From positions 186,001 through 250,000 of the forward strand of contig NZ_LXTT01000026.1 in assembly GCF_001683915.1 (NCBI RefSeq): DNA of 64,000 nt. The letters are read 5' to 3'. A model generated the notes under the pieces. It saw only the letters and a list, made by a program, of their open reading frames with translations, ran no database searches and was not told the origin of the DNA. This DNA comes from Allomuricauda sp. CP2A. Its GTDB lineage: Bacteria > Bacteroidota > Bacteroidia > Flavobacteriales > Flavobacteriaceae. A program made the position numbers and the translations under genes. Position 1 is the stretch's first letter, and every line of letters starts with the position of its first letter. This document shows, piece after piece, positions 51,115 through 59,884 of the stretch.

Positions 51115-52440
51115 TTAGATGTACTGATTGATAATGTTCTCAAACAGTTCCTGCTTACCACTGTGCTTTTTAATGTCTTGGTTTGCCGATGCATGACCAT
51201 GAAGGTCTTCCAAAGTCAGCTTGCCATTTTCAAACGCTTTTCCGGTACCAGAATCGAATGAACTATATCGCTCTTTACGCATACTAATATAATTGGAATT
51301 TTCCAATATGTCATTTGCGGCCAATAAACCTCTTGCAAATGCATCCATTCCTCCAATATGGGCATGGAAGATATCCTCAAGGTCTGTAGAGTTTCTTCGG
51401 ATTTTGGCATCAAAGTTAACTCCACCACCTTGCAAACCTCCAGCTTGAAGAATGACGAGCATGGCTTGGGCAAGTTCGTACACATCAACAGGAAATTGAT
51501 CGGTGTCCCATCCGTTTTGGTAATCCCCACGGTTGGCATCAATGCTTCCCAACAAGTTGTTGTCCGCGGCTACCTGGAGCTCATGCTCAAAAGTGTGTTG
51601 CGCCAAGGTAGCGTGGTTCACCTCAATGTTCAATTTAAAATCATCCAAAAGGTCATATTTGCTCAAAAAGCCCAAAACAGTGGCCGAATCAAAGTCGTAC
51701 TGGTGTTTTGTGGGCTCCATAGGCTTGGGCTCAATAAAGAAGGTTCCCTTGAAACCTTGTTTGCGGGCATAGTCCTTGGCCATGTGAAGGAATCGGGCCA
51801 TGTGGTCCTGTTCGCGACCCATGTCGGTATTCAAAAGGGACATGTAGCCTTCACGGCCTCCCCAGAAAACATAATTTTCACCGCCCAATTTAATGGTGGC
51901 ATCCAGTGCGTTTTTCACTTGTGCCCCGGCAAAGGCGACCACATCAAAATCTGGATTGGTCGCAGCACCGTTCATATATCTTGGGTTGCTGAAGCAGTTG
52001 GCGGTACCCCAAAGGAGTTTTACTCCAGATGCCGCCATTTTCTCTTGGGCATAATCGGTAATGATTTGCAATCTTTTTTCTGATTCTGCCAAAGTGTTGC
52101 CCTCGTCAATCAAGTCAAAATCATGAAAACAATAGTAAGGCGCACCAATTTTGGTGATGAACTCAAAAGCGGCATCCATTTTGTCCTTGGCCTGTTGAAT
52201 GGGGTCAGTGCTGGTGAGCCATGGAAAATCCTGTGTCGGTGCCCCAAATGGGTCGCCCCCCACTCCTGTGAACGTATGCCAATAGGCAATGGCGAATTTA
52301 AAATGTTCCTTCATGGTCTTTCCACCGACCACTTTGTTCTCATCGTAATATTTAAATGCTAAGGGATTGTCCGATTTCTTTCCCTCAAAAGAGATTTTCC
52401 CTATACCTTTAAAATACTCTTTGTCTCCTTTCGTAATCAT
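51115..52440 (-). CDS. xylA: Xylose isomerase
   Basis: A 441-residue cytoplasmic enzyme converting D-xylose to D-xylulose, class II length. Motifs are YYCFHDFDL (catalytic His and Asp region), [40 protein letters not shown] with the metal-ligand Glu, [20 protein letters not shown] and the His/Asp end ([20 protein letters not shown]). It follows xylB with a 12-base gap. Confidence 0.97.
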   Translation of the reverse strand: MITKGDKEYFKGIGKISFEGKKSDNPLAFKYYDENKVVGGKTMKEHFKFAIAYWHTFTGVGGDPFGAPTQDFPWLTSTDPIQQAKDKMDAAFEFITKIGAPYYCFHDFDLIDEGNTLAESEKRLQIITDYAQEKMAASGVKLLWGTANCFSNPRYMNGAATNPDFDVVAFAGAQVKNALDATIKLGGENYVFWGGREGYMSLLNTDMGREQDHMARFLHMAKDYARKQGFKGTFFIEPKPMEPTKHQYDFDSATVLGFLSKYDLLDDFKLNIEVNHATLAQHTFEHELQVAADNNLLGSIDANRGDYQNGWDTDQFPVDVYELAQAMLVILQAGGLQGGGVNFDAKIRRNSTDLEDIFHAHIGGMDAFARGLLAANDILENSNYISMRKERYSSFDSGTGKAFENGKLTLEDLHGHASANQDIKKHSGKQELFENIINQYI

Positions 52441-52452
52441 AGTTTTAGTTAT

Positions 52453-53937
52453 TCAATTGTCAATATATTCCTCTAGTTGTTTTTTCCATTTATCGTAAGC
52501 TTCGCGGTACTTTTCCGCTGGGTCATCTGGCTGATAGCTCAACTGAACGGCATCGGTTGCCGTGGCCTCTCCAATGCTTTTAAAATCTCCAAAAGCAAAA
52601 GCCGCTGCCCTTGCAGCACCAACAGCCCCTGTGGTCTCTACGATATCGATACGGCTATTGGTCAGCGTAGCGATGGTCCTGGAGAAGATTCCCGCCCTGA
52701 ACAAGTTATCATTTCCAGCTTTAATGGAGGCAATATCAACCCCGTCATTTTTTAGGATTTCCATACCGTACACAAAAGAAAAGGCGATGCCCTCCAATGC
52801 AGCCCTAAAAATATGGGGTGCTTTGTGCACATTGAAGTTGAGGTTCAACATCCTAGATCCTTTGTTGCTGTTGTTCAACATGCGTTCCGCACCGTTACCA
52901 AAAGGCAAGATATAAAGTTCCTCTGAACCAATGGGCACCGTTTCGGCCTGTTCGTTCATACTATTGTAGGAAAGCGCATTGGTCAACTCGTTCCGAACCC
53001 AGCTATATTGAATTCCTGTGCCATTGATGCACAGCAATTTGCCGATCCTGATGTTTTCTTGGTCATGGTTTACATGGGCAAAGCTATTGATCCGTGTATG
53101 CTCTTGGGTATTCTTTTGGCCCGAGATGGCATAGACCACACCAGAAGTGCCTCCGGTAGCGGCTATTTCCCCGGGTTCCATAACATTCAGTGCCAAAGCA
53201 TTGTTGGGTTGGTCCCCGGCACGGTACATGATCGGAATTCCCTCAGGCAATCCAGATTCCAGCGCACCTTGTTTGCTGACCACCCCTTGTTCAGAAAAAG
53301 AAGGCCGTATCTCGGGGATGAGGGAAGGGTTAATTCCGGCATCTTCCAAAAGCCATGATGCGACATCATTTTCCTTAAAGTCCCACATAATTCCTTCGGA
53401 AAGTCCTGAAGGAGATGTTACACATGATCCAGAAAGTTTCAGGGCGATGTAGTCGCCAGGCAACATAAACTTGTGGATTTTTTTATAAGTGTCCGGCTCA
53501 TTGTCTTTGACCCATTTTAATTTGGAGAGCGTAAAATTCCCGGGGGAATTCAACAAACGCTCCACACATTTTTCTGTGCCGGATGCTTGGAACAACTGCT
53601 CGCCTATGTCAACGGCACGGCTATCGCACCATATGATGGAAGGCCGTAACGGTTGAAGATTTTTGTCAACGGTGACCAATCCGTGCATTTGGTATGATAT
53701 TCCAATACCTTTGATATCGTTCTTGGAAATAGTATTCTTGGAAATCAACTCGTGGGTGGCCGCACATAAATGTTTCCACCACAGCTCGGGATCCTGTTCT
53801 CCCCAGCCCAGGTTGATTGATATAATGGGCATTTCTTTTTTTGGATATTGGGCAATGTCCAATACGCTGCCATCAGCTGTATTTATAAGGGCTGCTTTAA
53901 TAGATGAGCTGCCAATATCGAAACCTATCCAGTGCAT
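52453..53937 (-). CDS. xylB: Xylulokinase
   Basis: A 494-residue FGGY-family kinase that phosphorylates D-xylulose to xylulose-5-phosphate. The N-terminal ATPase fold begins IGFDIGSSSIKAALIN. The substrate region QMHGLVTVDKNLQPLRPSI includes the MHG motif. The C-terminal half has GGTSGVVYAISGQ and KAGNDNLFRAGIFSRTIATL. First gene of the xylB-xylA-symporter operon, behind an operator that overlaps its promoter. Confidence 0.95.
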   Translation of the reverse strand: MHWIGFDIGSSSIKAALINTADGSVLDIAQYPKKEMPIISINLGWGEQDPELWWKHLCAATHELISKNTISKNDIKGIGISYQMHGLVTVDKNLQPLRPSIIWCDSRAVDIGEQLFQASGTEKCVERLLNSPGNFTLSKLKWVKDNEPDTYKKIHKFMLPGDYIALKLSGSCVTSPSGLSEGIMWDFKENDVASWLLEDAGINPSLIPEIRPSFSEQGVVSKQGALESGLPEGIPIMYRAGDQPNNALALNVMEPGEIAATGGTSGVVYAISGQKNTQEHTRINSFAHVNHDQENIRIGKLLCINGTGIQYSWVRNELTNALSYNSMNEQAETVPIGSEELYILPFGNGAERMLNNSNKGSRMLNLNFNVHKAPHIFRAALEGIAFSFVYGMEILKNDGVDIASIKAGNDNLFRAGIFSRTIATLTNSRIDIVETTGAVGAARAAAFAFGDFKSIGEATATDAVQLSYQPDDPAEKYREAYDKWKKQLEEYIDN

Positions 53938-53972
53938 AAATCAATATTGAATAATTTTTTGATACAATTTTT

Positions 53973-53998
53973 CAAATATAGGTATCGAAATCGATTGC
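53973..53998 (-). promoter_or_regulatory. xylB promoter with LacI-type operator
   Basis: On the minus strand TATATTTG (53980-53973) is a perfect TAnnTTTG -7 element, 36 bases before the xylB ATG. The dyad at 53987-53998 (plus-strand GAAATCGATTGC, 11 of 12 matches to GCAATCGATTGC) lies six bases upstream, between the -7 and -33 positions. Repressor binding there would block polymerase. The regulator gene starts 192 bases away on the other strand. Confidence 0.65.
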
Positions 53999-54138
53999 AT
54001 AAATTTATTTCTCCAATTATTTTGATGTAAAATGTCGTTTTTTAACAAATCTTTTTTTTCTGTTAGTAATAGTGGAGAGCGAACTAAAGGAAAAAAATTA
54101 TTCTAAAAGGAAACTAAAAGTTAAATTAGTACCTTGAA

Positions 54139-54169
54139 ATTCAAGTCTTTTTTGTTCTTTGACTTGAAT
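54139..54169 (+). promoter_or_regulatory. Inverted repeat in the leader of the LacI-family gene
   Basis: ATTCAAGTC (54139-54147) and GACTTGAAT (54161-54169) form a perfect 9-bp inverted repeat with a 13-base T-rich spacer. The left arm is part of a second dyad, TTGAA-A-TTCAA (54134-54144). It ends 20 bases before the ATG, so it may be an RNA hairpin covering the ribosome site or a protein-binding site. Confidence 0.5.
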
Positions 54170-54189
54170 AACCTAAGCGATTTTGACAG

Positions 54190-55248
54190 ATGAAGATTAA
54201 AAAGGAGGTTACCATTTATGATCTCGCCAAAGAATTGAACTACTCTCCCTCGACTATTTCAAGAGCTTTGAACAACCACAAGAGTATCAGTAAGAAAACC
54301 ATAAAGTTGATCAAGGAGGCAGCTGTGGAAATGGGATATCGGCCCAATAATTTGGCTGCGGGCCTCAGAAACAATAGAAGCAACACCATTGGCATACTTA
54401 TTTCCCACATAAGCAGGCCTTTTCAAGCGTCCCTGATCAGTGGGATAGAGGAAACGGCCAGAAAAGCAGGCTATAATGTCTTGATCAGTCAATCCAATGA
54501 TAAATATGAAAATGAGATCAGCAATACCAATGCCTTATATGATAGTAGGATTACGGGTCTGATCGTATCCTTGTCCATGGAAACCGTGGATATGGGACAC
54601 TTCCAAAAATTCATAGACAAGGGCATACCCATTGTTTTTGTGGACAGGGTCCCGGATAATTTCAATTCTTATAAGGTTGTAATTGACAATTACACAGCGG
54701 GGTATTCGGCAACCAAGCATTTAATAGAGCAAGGATGCACTAGAATAGCACATTTTGCCGGGGCGCAGCATAGGAATATTTATGAAGAGCGGAAAAAGGG
54801 ATATTTGGATGCCCTTCGGGAATATGGACTGCCCATAGAGGAAGACCTTATCATCCATTTTAAGACATTGAGTTTTGAGGAAGGGAACAAGGCCACCAAA
54901 AAACTTCTAAAAATGCCCAACCCGCCAGACGGTATATTTTCTTCAAATGATACCGCTGCGGTGAGTGCCATTATGTGTGCAAAGAAAATGGGAGTAAGTG
55001 TTCCCCAAGATCTTGCCGTGATAGGGTTCAATGATGACCCAATAGCTTCAATTGTGCAGCCCTCACTTTCCACCGTATCACACCCGGCCAATAAAATGGG
55101 CACTATCTCTGCAAGACGCATTCTAGACCACTCTGTTCAAAATTATGACAACGACCTGTCTGAAATAACGGTTTTGGGAACGGAAATCATAGTGAGGGAG
55201 TCCTCCTTAAAAAAGACACCTGTACTAGAACCCAAACAATCGCGGTAG
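54190..55248 (+). CDS. LacI-family transcriptional regulator of the xylan locus
   Basis: A 352-residue regulator: HTH (VTIYDLAKELNYSPSTISRA, with LAAGLR as hinge helix) and a periplasmic-binding-like sensor domain (about 65-340; IGILISHISRPFQASLISGI, IFSSNDTAAVSAIMCAKKMG, VIGFNDDPIASIVQPSLSTV). It sits between the xylose operon and the TRAP/uxaC operon, and matching 12-bp palindromes stand at the three promoter regions of the locus. The inducer is probably xylose, a xylo-oligosaccharide or a uronate. Its 3' end overlaps the convergent TRAP gene by 24 bases. Confidence 0.93.
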   Translation: MKIKKEVTIYDLAKELNYSPSTISRALNNHKSISKKTIKLIKEAAVEMGYRPNNLAAGLRNNRSNTIGILISHISRPFQASLISGIEETARKAGYNVLISQSNDKYENEISNTNALYDSRITGLIVSLSMETVDMGHFQKFIDKGIPIVFVDRVPDNFNSYKVVIDNYTAGYSATKHLIEQGCTRIAHFAGAQHRNIYEERKKGYLDALREYGLPIEEDLIIHFKTLSFEEGNKATKKLLKMPNPPDGIFSSNDTAAVSAIMCAKKMGVSVPQDLAVIGFNDDPIASIVQPSLSTVSHPANKMGTISARRILDHSVQNYDNDLSEITVLGTEIIVRESSLKKTPVLEPKQSR

Positions 55249-56511
55249 CCAGAGACTCAATTCTGGGAAAACACTCACCAATACCAGGCCAAGGATCATA
55301 GCCAAAAATAAGGGCAGAAGGGGGCGTATCACCTTTTGAATACTAGTTTTGGCCACACCAACCCCTATAAAAAGTACTGACCCAACAGGAGGTGTACATA
55401 GACCAATGCAAAGATTCAACACCATGATGATTCCAAAATGCACGGGATCAATGCCCAATGCCGTGGTAACGGGTAAAAAGATAGGTGTAAAGATGAGTAC
55501 GGCCGGGGTCATATCCATAAAAATGCCCACAATGAGCAAAATAATATTGATGATAATGAGCACCATGATTTTGTTATCGCTCAAGCCCAACAACGCCTCG
55601 GTAACCACCTGGGGGATGTTTTCGTAGGAGAGCACCCACGACATCGCCATGGACATGGCAATCAACAACATCACAATGGCTATGGTTGATGATGATTCCA
55701 CCAAAATAGACCGAATATTTTTAAAAGAAACCTCTTTGTACAGGGCAGCCAACACCAAGCAATAGATAACGGCCACAGAAGACGCCTCGGTAGCCGTAAA
55801 AATTCCGGCAACTATGCCTCCTATCACAACTACCAATAAAAATAGACTTGGTAGAGCTTTCACAAATGTGCTGAACACTTTTCTAAGGGAACTCCTGTCT
55901 GCGGTGGGGTATCCTTTTCGTTTGGCCCAGATGTAGGCCACTACCATCAATAAAAGACCTGTAAGGATGCCGGGCAGATAGCCAGCCAAGAACAAAGCAC
56001 CTATGCTCACCCCTCCACTCGCCACGGAGTAGATGATAAACACATTACTTGGCGGAATAACCAATCCTGTTGTGGCGGAAGTAACATTCACGGCCACCCC
56101 AAAACCCTTGTCATAGCCAGATTCTTCCATTTTGTCAGACATAAAACCACCGATTGCAGCTGCAGCTGCACCAGCTGACCCGGCAATGGCACCAAACAGC
56201 ATGGCGGCAACAATGTTCACATGGGCCAATCCGCCGGGAAGAGACCCCACCAGAGCTTTGGCAAAATCAATCAACCGTTCGGCGATACCCCCTTTGTTCA
56301 TGATATGTCCCGCTAGAATAAAGAACGGGATGGCAAGGATTGAAAAACTGTCCAAACCGGTTACAACACGCTGTGCAATGGTGGTAAGTGCCGGAAAGGT
56401 ATCCACACTCACCAACAGGGTCAGCAAGGATGAGATTCCCAAGCTCCATGCCACTGGAACCCTAATGGAAATCAATACAAGAAAGCTCAGTATCAGAATG
56501 CTAATTTCCAT
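55225..56511 (-). CDS. TRAP transporter large permease (DctM type)
   Basis: A 428-residue inner-membrane protein with about 12 helices, the ion-coupled channel part of a TRAP importer. Typical segments are FILAGHIMNKGGIAERLIDF, GAIAGSAGAAAAAIGGFMSD, VNVTSATTGLVIPPSNVFII and CIGLCTPPVGSVLFIGVGVA. It overlaps the small permease gene by 11 bases. Because uxaC is upstream in the same unit, glucuronate or an aldouronate is the likely cargo. Confidence 0.94.
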   Translation of the reverse strand: MEISILILSFLVLISIRVPVAWSLGISSLLTLLVSVDTFPALTTIAQRVVTGLDSFSILAIPFFILAGHIMNKGGIAERLIDFAKALVGSLPGGLAHVNIVAAMLFGAIAGSAGAAAAAIGGFMSDKMEESGYDKGFGVAVNVTSATTGLVIPPSNVFIIYSVASGGVSIGALFLAGYLPGILTGLLLMVVAYIWAKRKGYPTADRSSLRKVFSTFVKALPSLFLLVVVIGGIVAGIFTATEASSVAVIYCLVLAALYKEVSFKNIRSILVESSSTIAIVMLLIAMSMAMSWVLSYENIPQVVTEALLGLSDNKIMVLIIINIILLIVGIFMDMTPAVLIFTPIFLPVTTALGIDPVHFGIIMVLNLCIGLCTPPVGSVLFIGVGVAKTSIQKVIRPLLPLFLAMILGLVLVSVFPELSLWLPRLFGF

Positions 56512-56980
56512 TTTTCAAGTTTTTGATGATGACCACAAGGTCCAAAAGTTTATAATAGCAGATAAAGAGACCTGATATGGGCATAACTATATATACAAAG
56601 CCAATGGGCAGTTTCAGTGCCGGGGATGTTTGCCCCAGCTCAAAAGAGATATAGACATAGCGGAGCCCTCCAATTAAAAAGACTGTGATTGCAAACAGGA
56701 GCACAACAGAGGTAATAACAATGTCCAGGATTTTTTGGTTGCGTTCGTTTAAGTATTGTGGCAATAGATCAATGGCAATGTGCAATTTTTTGCCCGATGC
56801 ATAGGCAGCACCCAGAATACTCAACCAAATCAGGAGATATCGCGCCAATTCATCGGTCCAAGAACTCTGGCTGTCCAGAATATAGCGTGTAATGACCCCC
56901 CAGAACACATCCAAGACCATGATGCCCAATAAAATGGAGAGAGTCCATTCCAAAAAAAGGTCTATGCGACTTTTCATCAT
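56501..56980 (-). CDS. TRAP transporter small permease (DctQ type)
   Basis: A 159-residue protein with four membrane helices. SWTDELARYLLIWLSILGAA is the DctQ signature, and SGKKLHIAIDLLPQYLNERN follows. It pairs with the large permease and overlaps both neighbours (4 and 11 bases), so the three TRAP subunits are translated together. Confidence 0.93.
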   Translation of the reverse strand: MMKSRIDLFLEWTLSILLGIMVLDVFWGVITRYILDSQSSWTDELARYLLIWLSILGAAYASGKKLHIAIDLLPQYLNERNQKILDIVITSVVLLFAITVFLIGGLRYVYISFELGQTSPALKLPIGFVYIVMPISGLFICYYKLLDLVVIIKNLKNGN

Positions 56981-57954
56981 TTTACGCTCTTAATTTGTTT
57001 TGTGAGTTCATATAAGTGCTCATCTTTTTCTTTTAGTGCTTCAAACATGGATTCGGATTTTTCTTCAAAAAGGGATTTATCGGGGTAAGAAACCTCCACT
57101 CCCGCTTTTTTTACTTCATCCAAAGCCTCTTGTTCCGCTTTTTTCCAAAGTTTATGCTGAAATTCGGTAGCTTCTGTAGCGGCTTCTGTTATCCATTTTT
57201 TCTCTGATTCGTTCAATTTATCCCAAATAATGGTGCTGACCACCAGTATGTCCGGGACAGAGGTATGCTCATCCATGGATAAGTACTTGCAGACTTCATA
57301 GTGTTTTGAGGTATAAAAACTGGGCAAGTTGTTCTCTGCGCCATCCACAACCCCTTGTTGGAGGGAAGTGTACAGTTCTCCCCATGAGATCGGGGTAGGG
57401 GAGCCTCCAAATTGTTTGACCATTTCTATGGCAGTAGGGCTTTGCATGACCCGAATCTTTAACCCTTCCAAGTCTTCAGGTGCATCAATGGGTGTGTTTT
57501 TGGTGTAAAATGAACGATTTCCGGCATCGAAATAGGTCAATCCCTTCAACCAATATTTTTCGGAGCCCGAAAGAAGCTTCTTTCCAATGGGGCCATCATA
57601 TACCTTGAACCGGTGTTCATCATCACGAAACAAATATGGATAACCCAGCACCCTAAGGTCAGGTGAGAAGTTTTCCATCACCGCCCCAGAAACCTTGGTC
57701 ATCCCCAGACTGCCTATTTGAAGGAGCTCCAAGCATTGCTGTTCCGAACCTAGCTGGCCACTCGGATAAATCGCCAGTTTTAATTTTCCTTCCGATTTTT
57801 TGGCCACTAGATCGGCCATATAGACCATAGCCTCATGAACAGGGTGCGTAACGCCAAGACCATGGGCCAATTTTATGGTGTTTGCCGCTCTTTTATCGGG
57901 TTGACAGGAAAGCAGCAGCAGGAAAGAAAAAATGATAACTATCCGGAAGTTCAT
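56977..57954 (-). CDS. TRAP substrate-binding lipoprotein (DctP type)
   Basis: A 325-residue extracytoplasmic solute receptor. Signal peptide with lipobox LLLSC (Cys at 17), so it is predicted to be membrane-tethered rather than free in the periplasm. DctP motifs are IKLAHGLGVTHPVHEAMVYM, LAIYPSGQLGSEQQCLELLQ, the arginine segment GLKIRVMQSPTAIEMVKQFG (Arg contacts the carboxylate) and GVVDGAENNLPSF. It is 81 bases downstream of uxaC, in the same direction, and probably binds a uronate. Confidence 0.92.
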   Translation of the reverse strand: MNFRIVIIFSFLLLLSCQPDKRAANTIKLAHGLGVTHPVHEAMVYMADLVAKKSEGKLKLAIYPSGQLGSEQQCLELLQIGSLGMTKVSGAVMENFSPDLRVLGYPYLFRDDEHRFKVYDGPIGKKLLSGSEKYWLKGLTYFDAGNRSFYTKNTPIDAPEDLEGLKIRVMQSPTAIEMVKQFGGSPTPISWGELYTSLQQGVVDGAENNLPSFYTSKHYEVCKYLSMDEHTSVPDILVVSTIIWDKLNESEKKWITEAATEATEFQHKLWKKAEQEALDEVKKAGVEVSYPDKSLFEEKSESMFEALKEKDEHLYELTKQIKSVK

Positions 57955-58035
57955 AGAGCTTTTTTTTTTGAAAAAAACTCTTTAGCAACCAACTTTGATT
58001 TCATGCCTATCATAAATAAAAGTATAATTAATGGC

Positions 58036-59466
58036 TTATTTTTTTAAGGTAAGGTTTTCCACAAAACTTGGGAACTGAAAAAATTCCTTGGCATTGTTAT
58101 AGGTAATGTCCTGCACAATTTTTCCTATCCATTTCATGTCGTTGGGTATTAGCCCGGCTTTAATGTCATTGCCCAAAATGTTGCAGAGTACCCTTCTGTA
58201 ATACTCATGTCTAGGAAAGGATAAAAAGCTTCGGCTATCCGTGAGCATCCCCACGGAACAACTCAATAGTCCCATATTGGAAACAACATCCAGCTGGTCT
58301 TTTATGCCATCTTTTTGGTCCAGAAACCACCAAGCGGCCCCAAATTGGACCTTACTTTTTATATTGTCTCCAGTAAAATTCCCGGCCATGGTGGCAAATA
58401 CTTCATTGTCCGCTGGGTTTGAATTATAGAGGATGGTCTTAGGGAGACTGCCACTGTTGTTCAATCGATTTAAAAATCGGGCCAATTGTTCTGCCTGTGG
58501 ATAATCGCCAATACTGTCAACCCCGGCATTGATGCCAATTTTTGTCAGAATGGCCTTGTTGGTATCCCTAATGGGCCCCAGATGAAGCTGCATCACCCAG
58601 TTTTTTTCAGCATACAATTGCCCCAACAGATGAAGAATGGCAGATTTGTACTGTCTGATTTCTTTTTGCGAAATTGATTTTTCTTCAAACCTTTTGGAAA
58701 GGATTTGGTTGATTTCCTTTTCCGTATAGTCAAAACCATAGGCGTGAACGAGCCCGTGATCTGAGAGGCGGCACCCTTTTTCATGAAAATAGTCAACCCT
58801 TTTTTTAGCGGCCTCGCGCAATGATTCAAAATCTGTAACGGTAATGCCGGTCATTTTTGAAAGGGTGGACAAATAATCCGCAAAATCTACCTTTTCAATA
58901 TCGATCAGTCCATCTGGCCGAAATGTGGGAAGCATCGTCAGTGGACAATCAGACCCTGCCATTGTCGTGTGATGGGAGAGATCGTCCAACGGGTCATCGG
59001 TAGTGCATACCACCTCAACATTCATTCTATTGACCAGACTACGTGACGAGAAGGTGGGTTTTTTCAATTCAGAATTGCATTGCTCGTATATTTCTCCAGC
59101 CGTTTCGGGAGTTAAAGGCGCATCTATCCCAAAGTACCGACTTAGCTCCAGGTGGGTCCAATGGTACAAAGGATTTCGCAGCGTGTAGGGTACGGTTTGT
59201 GCCCATTTGTGGAACTTTTCTTCATCGGTGGCCTTCCCCGTAATAAACTTTTCGGGGATGCCCAAGGCACGCATGGCCCTCCATTTATAGTGATCGCCCT
59301 CTATCCAAAGCTGGGTAATGTTTTCAAACTTTTTGTCCTCGGCAAGTTCATTGGGTGGGAGATGGGAATGATAGTCAATTATAGGCTGGTTTTTTGCATA
59401 ATCATGATAAAGCGTTCTGGCATAATCTGTTTCCAACAAAAAGTCCTCATGGATAAATTTCTGCAT
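58036..59466 (-). CDS. uxaC: Glucuronate isomerase (uronate isomerase)
   Basis: A 476-residue cytoplasmic enzyme of the amidohydrolase superfamily that turns D-glucuronate into D-fructuronate. Landmarks are IIDYHSHLPPNELAEDKKFE (metal His pair HSH), CTTDDPLDDLSHH, MQLHLGPIRDTNKA and GAAWWFLDQKDGIKDQLDVV, ending in SRSFLSFPRHEYYRRVLCNI. It links the GH67 product glucuronate to the SDR and mannonate dehydratase encoded to the right. Confidence 0.96.
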   Translation of the reverse strand: MQKFIHEDFLLETDYARTLYHDYAKNQPIIDYHSHLPPNELAEDKKFENITQLWIEGDHYKWRAMRALGIPEKFITGKATDEEKFHKWAQTVPYTLRNPLYHWTHLELSRYFGIDAPLTPETAGEIYEQCNSELKKPTFSSRSLVNRMNVEVVCTTDDPLDDLSHHTTMAGSDCPLTMLPTFRPDGLIDIEKVDFADYLSTLSKMTGITVTDFESLREAAKKRVDYFHEKGCRLSDHGLVHAYGFDYTEKEINQILSKRFEEKSISQKEIRQYKSAILHLLGQLYAEKNWVMQLHLGPIRDTNKAILTKIGINAGVDSIGDYPQAEQLARFLNRLNNSGSLPKTILYNSNPADNEVFATMAGNFTGDNIKSKVQFGAAWWFLDQKDGIKDQLDVVSNMGLLSCSVGMLTDSRSFLSFPRHEYYRRVLCNILGNDIKAGLIPNDMKWIGKIVQDITYNNAKEFFQFPSFVENLTLKK

Positions 59467-59483
59467 GCTATGTTTTCTCTTTT

Positions 59484-59708
59484 TTATAAGTTAATCAATG
59501 GTCCCAGTGCTCTTTTTTGTGGTCCCCAGTCCAAAAGTCTCTGGAAAAACTGAGGCAGTATCTTGTTCCACCAGTTGCAAGGAGGAAACCAATGGTGCCC
59601 AATTTTGGTAGCGGTAGCGTTGTGCCTTGTGGGGTCTATCTTTTCTTCCAGGGAAAGTCTTGAAGTCAAATCGGTTGTATGCTTGAATATTGATTTGAAA
59701 AACTTCAT
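59484..59708 (-). CDS. Small unknown protein at the head of the uxaC-TRAP operon
   Basis: A 74-residue frame starting MKFFKSIFKHTTDLTSRLSL and containing an aromatic, His/Trp-rich middle (TKIGHHWFPPCNWWNKILPQ). No family is recognised and there is no signal peptide or membrane helix. It ends 17 bases before uxaC, in the same direction, and is the first frame after the operator region, so it would be expressed with the uronate genes. It could be a real small protein or just leader sequence. Confidence 0.45.
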   Translation of the reverse strand: MKFFKSIFKHTTDLTSRLSLEEKIDPTRHNATATKIGHHWFPPCNWWNKILPQFFQRLLDWGPQKRALGPLINL

Positions 59709-59773
59709 GGTTTGATTTTGATACGTATGGTTTTTATAAAATTGCTTTAAATTTCGTAAAAATATCGATTTTT

Positions 59774-59785
59774 GCAATCGATTGC
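59774..59785. promoter_or_regulatory. Perfect LacI-type operator between the uxaC and aguA units
   Basis: GCAATCGATTGC is a perfect 12-bp palindrome. On the minus strand it stands 9 bases before a -7-like TATTTTTA (plus 59757-59764) of the uxaC/TRAP unit. Two weaker relatives lie on the aguA side: GCAATTGATTGA (59833-59844) and a core AATCGATT (59855-59862), 23 bases before the aguA ATG. The divergent promoters are thus both covered. Confidence 0.65.
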
Positions 59786-59884
59786 GTTAAACATTTTGTT
59801 AATCTATGAATTTTTTACTTATTTTACTCGGTGCAATTGATTGATTTACCAATTAATCGATTTTTTTTTGTCAAATCCTAAACT

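Noticed and set aside
51358-52083. 241-codon open frame on the plus strand
   Set aside because: Antisense to xylA, which has all catalytic motifs.
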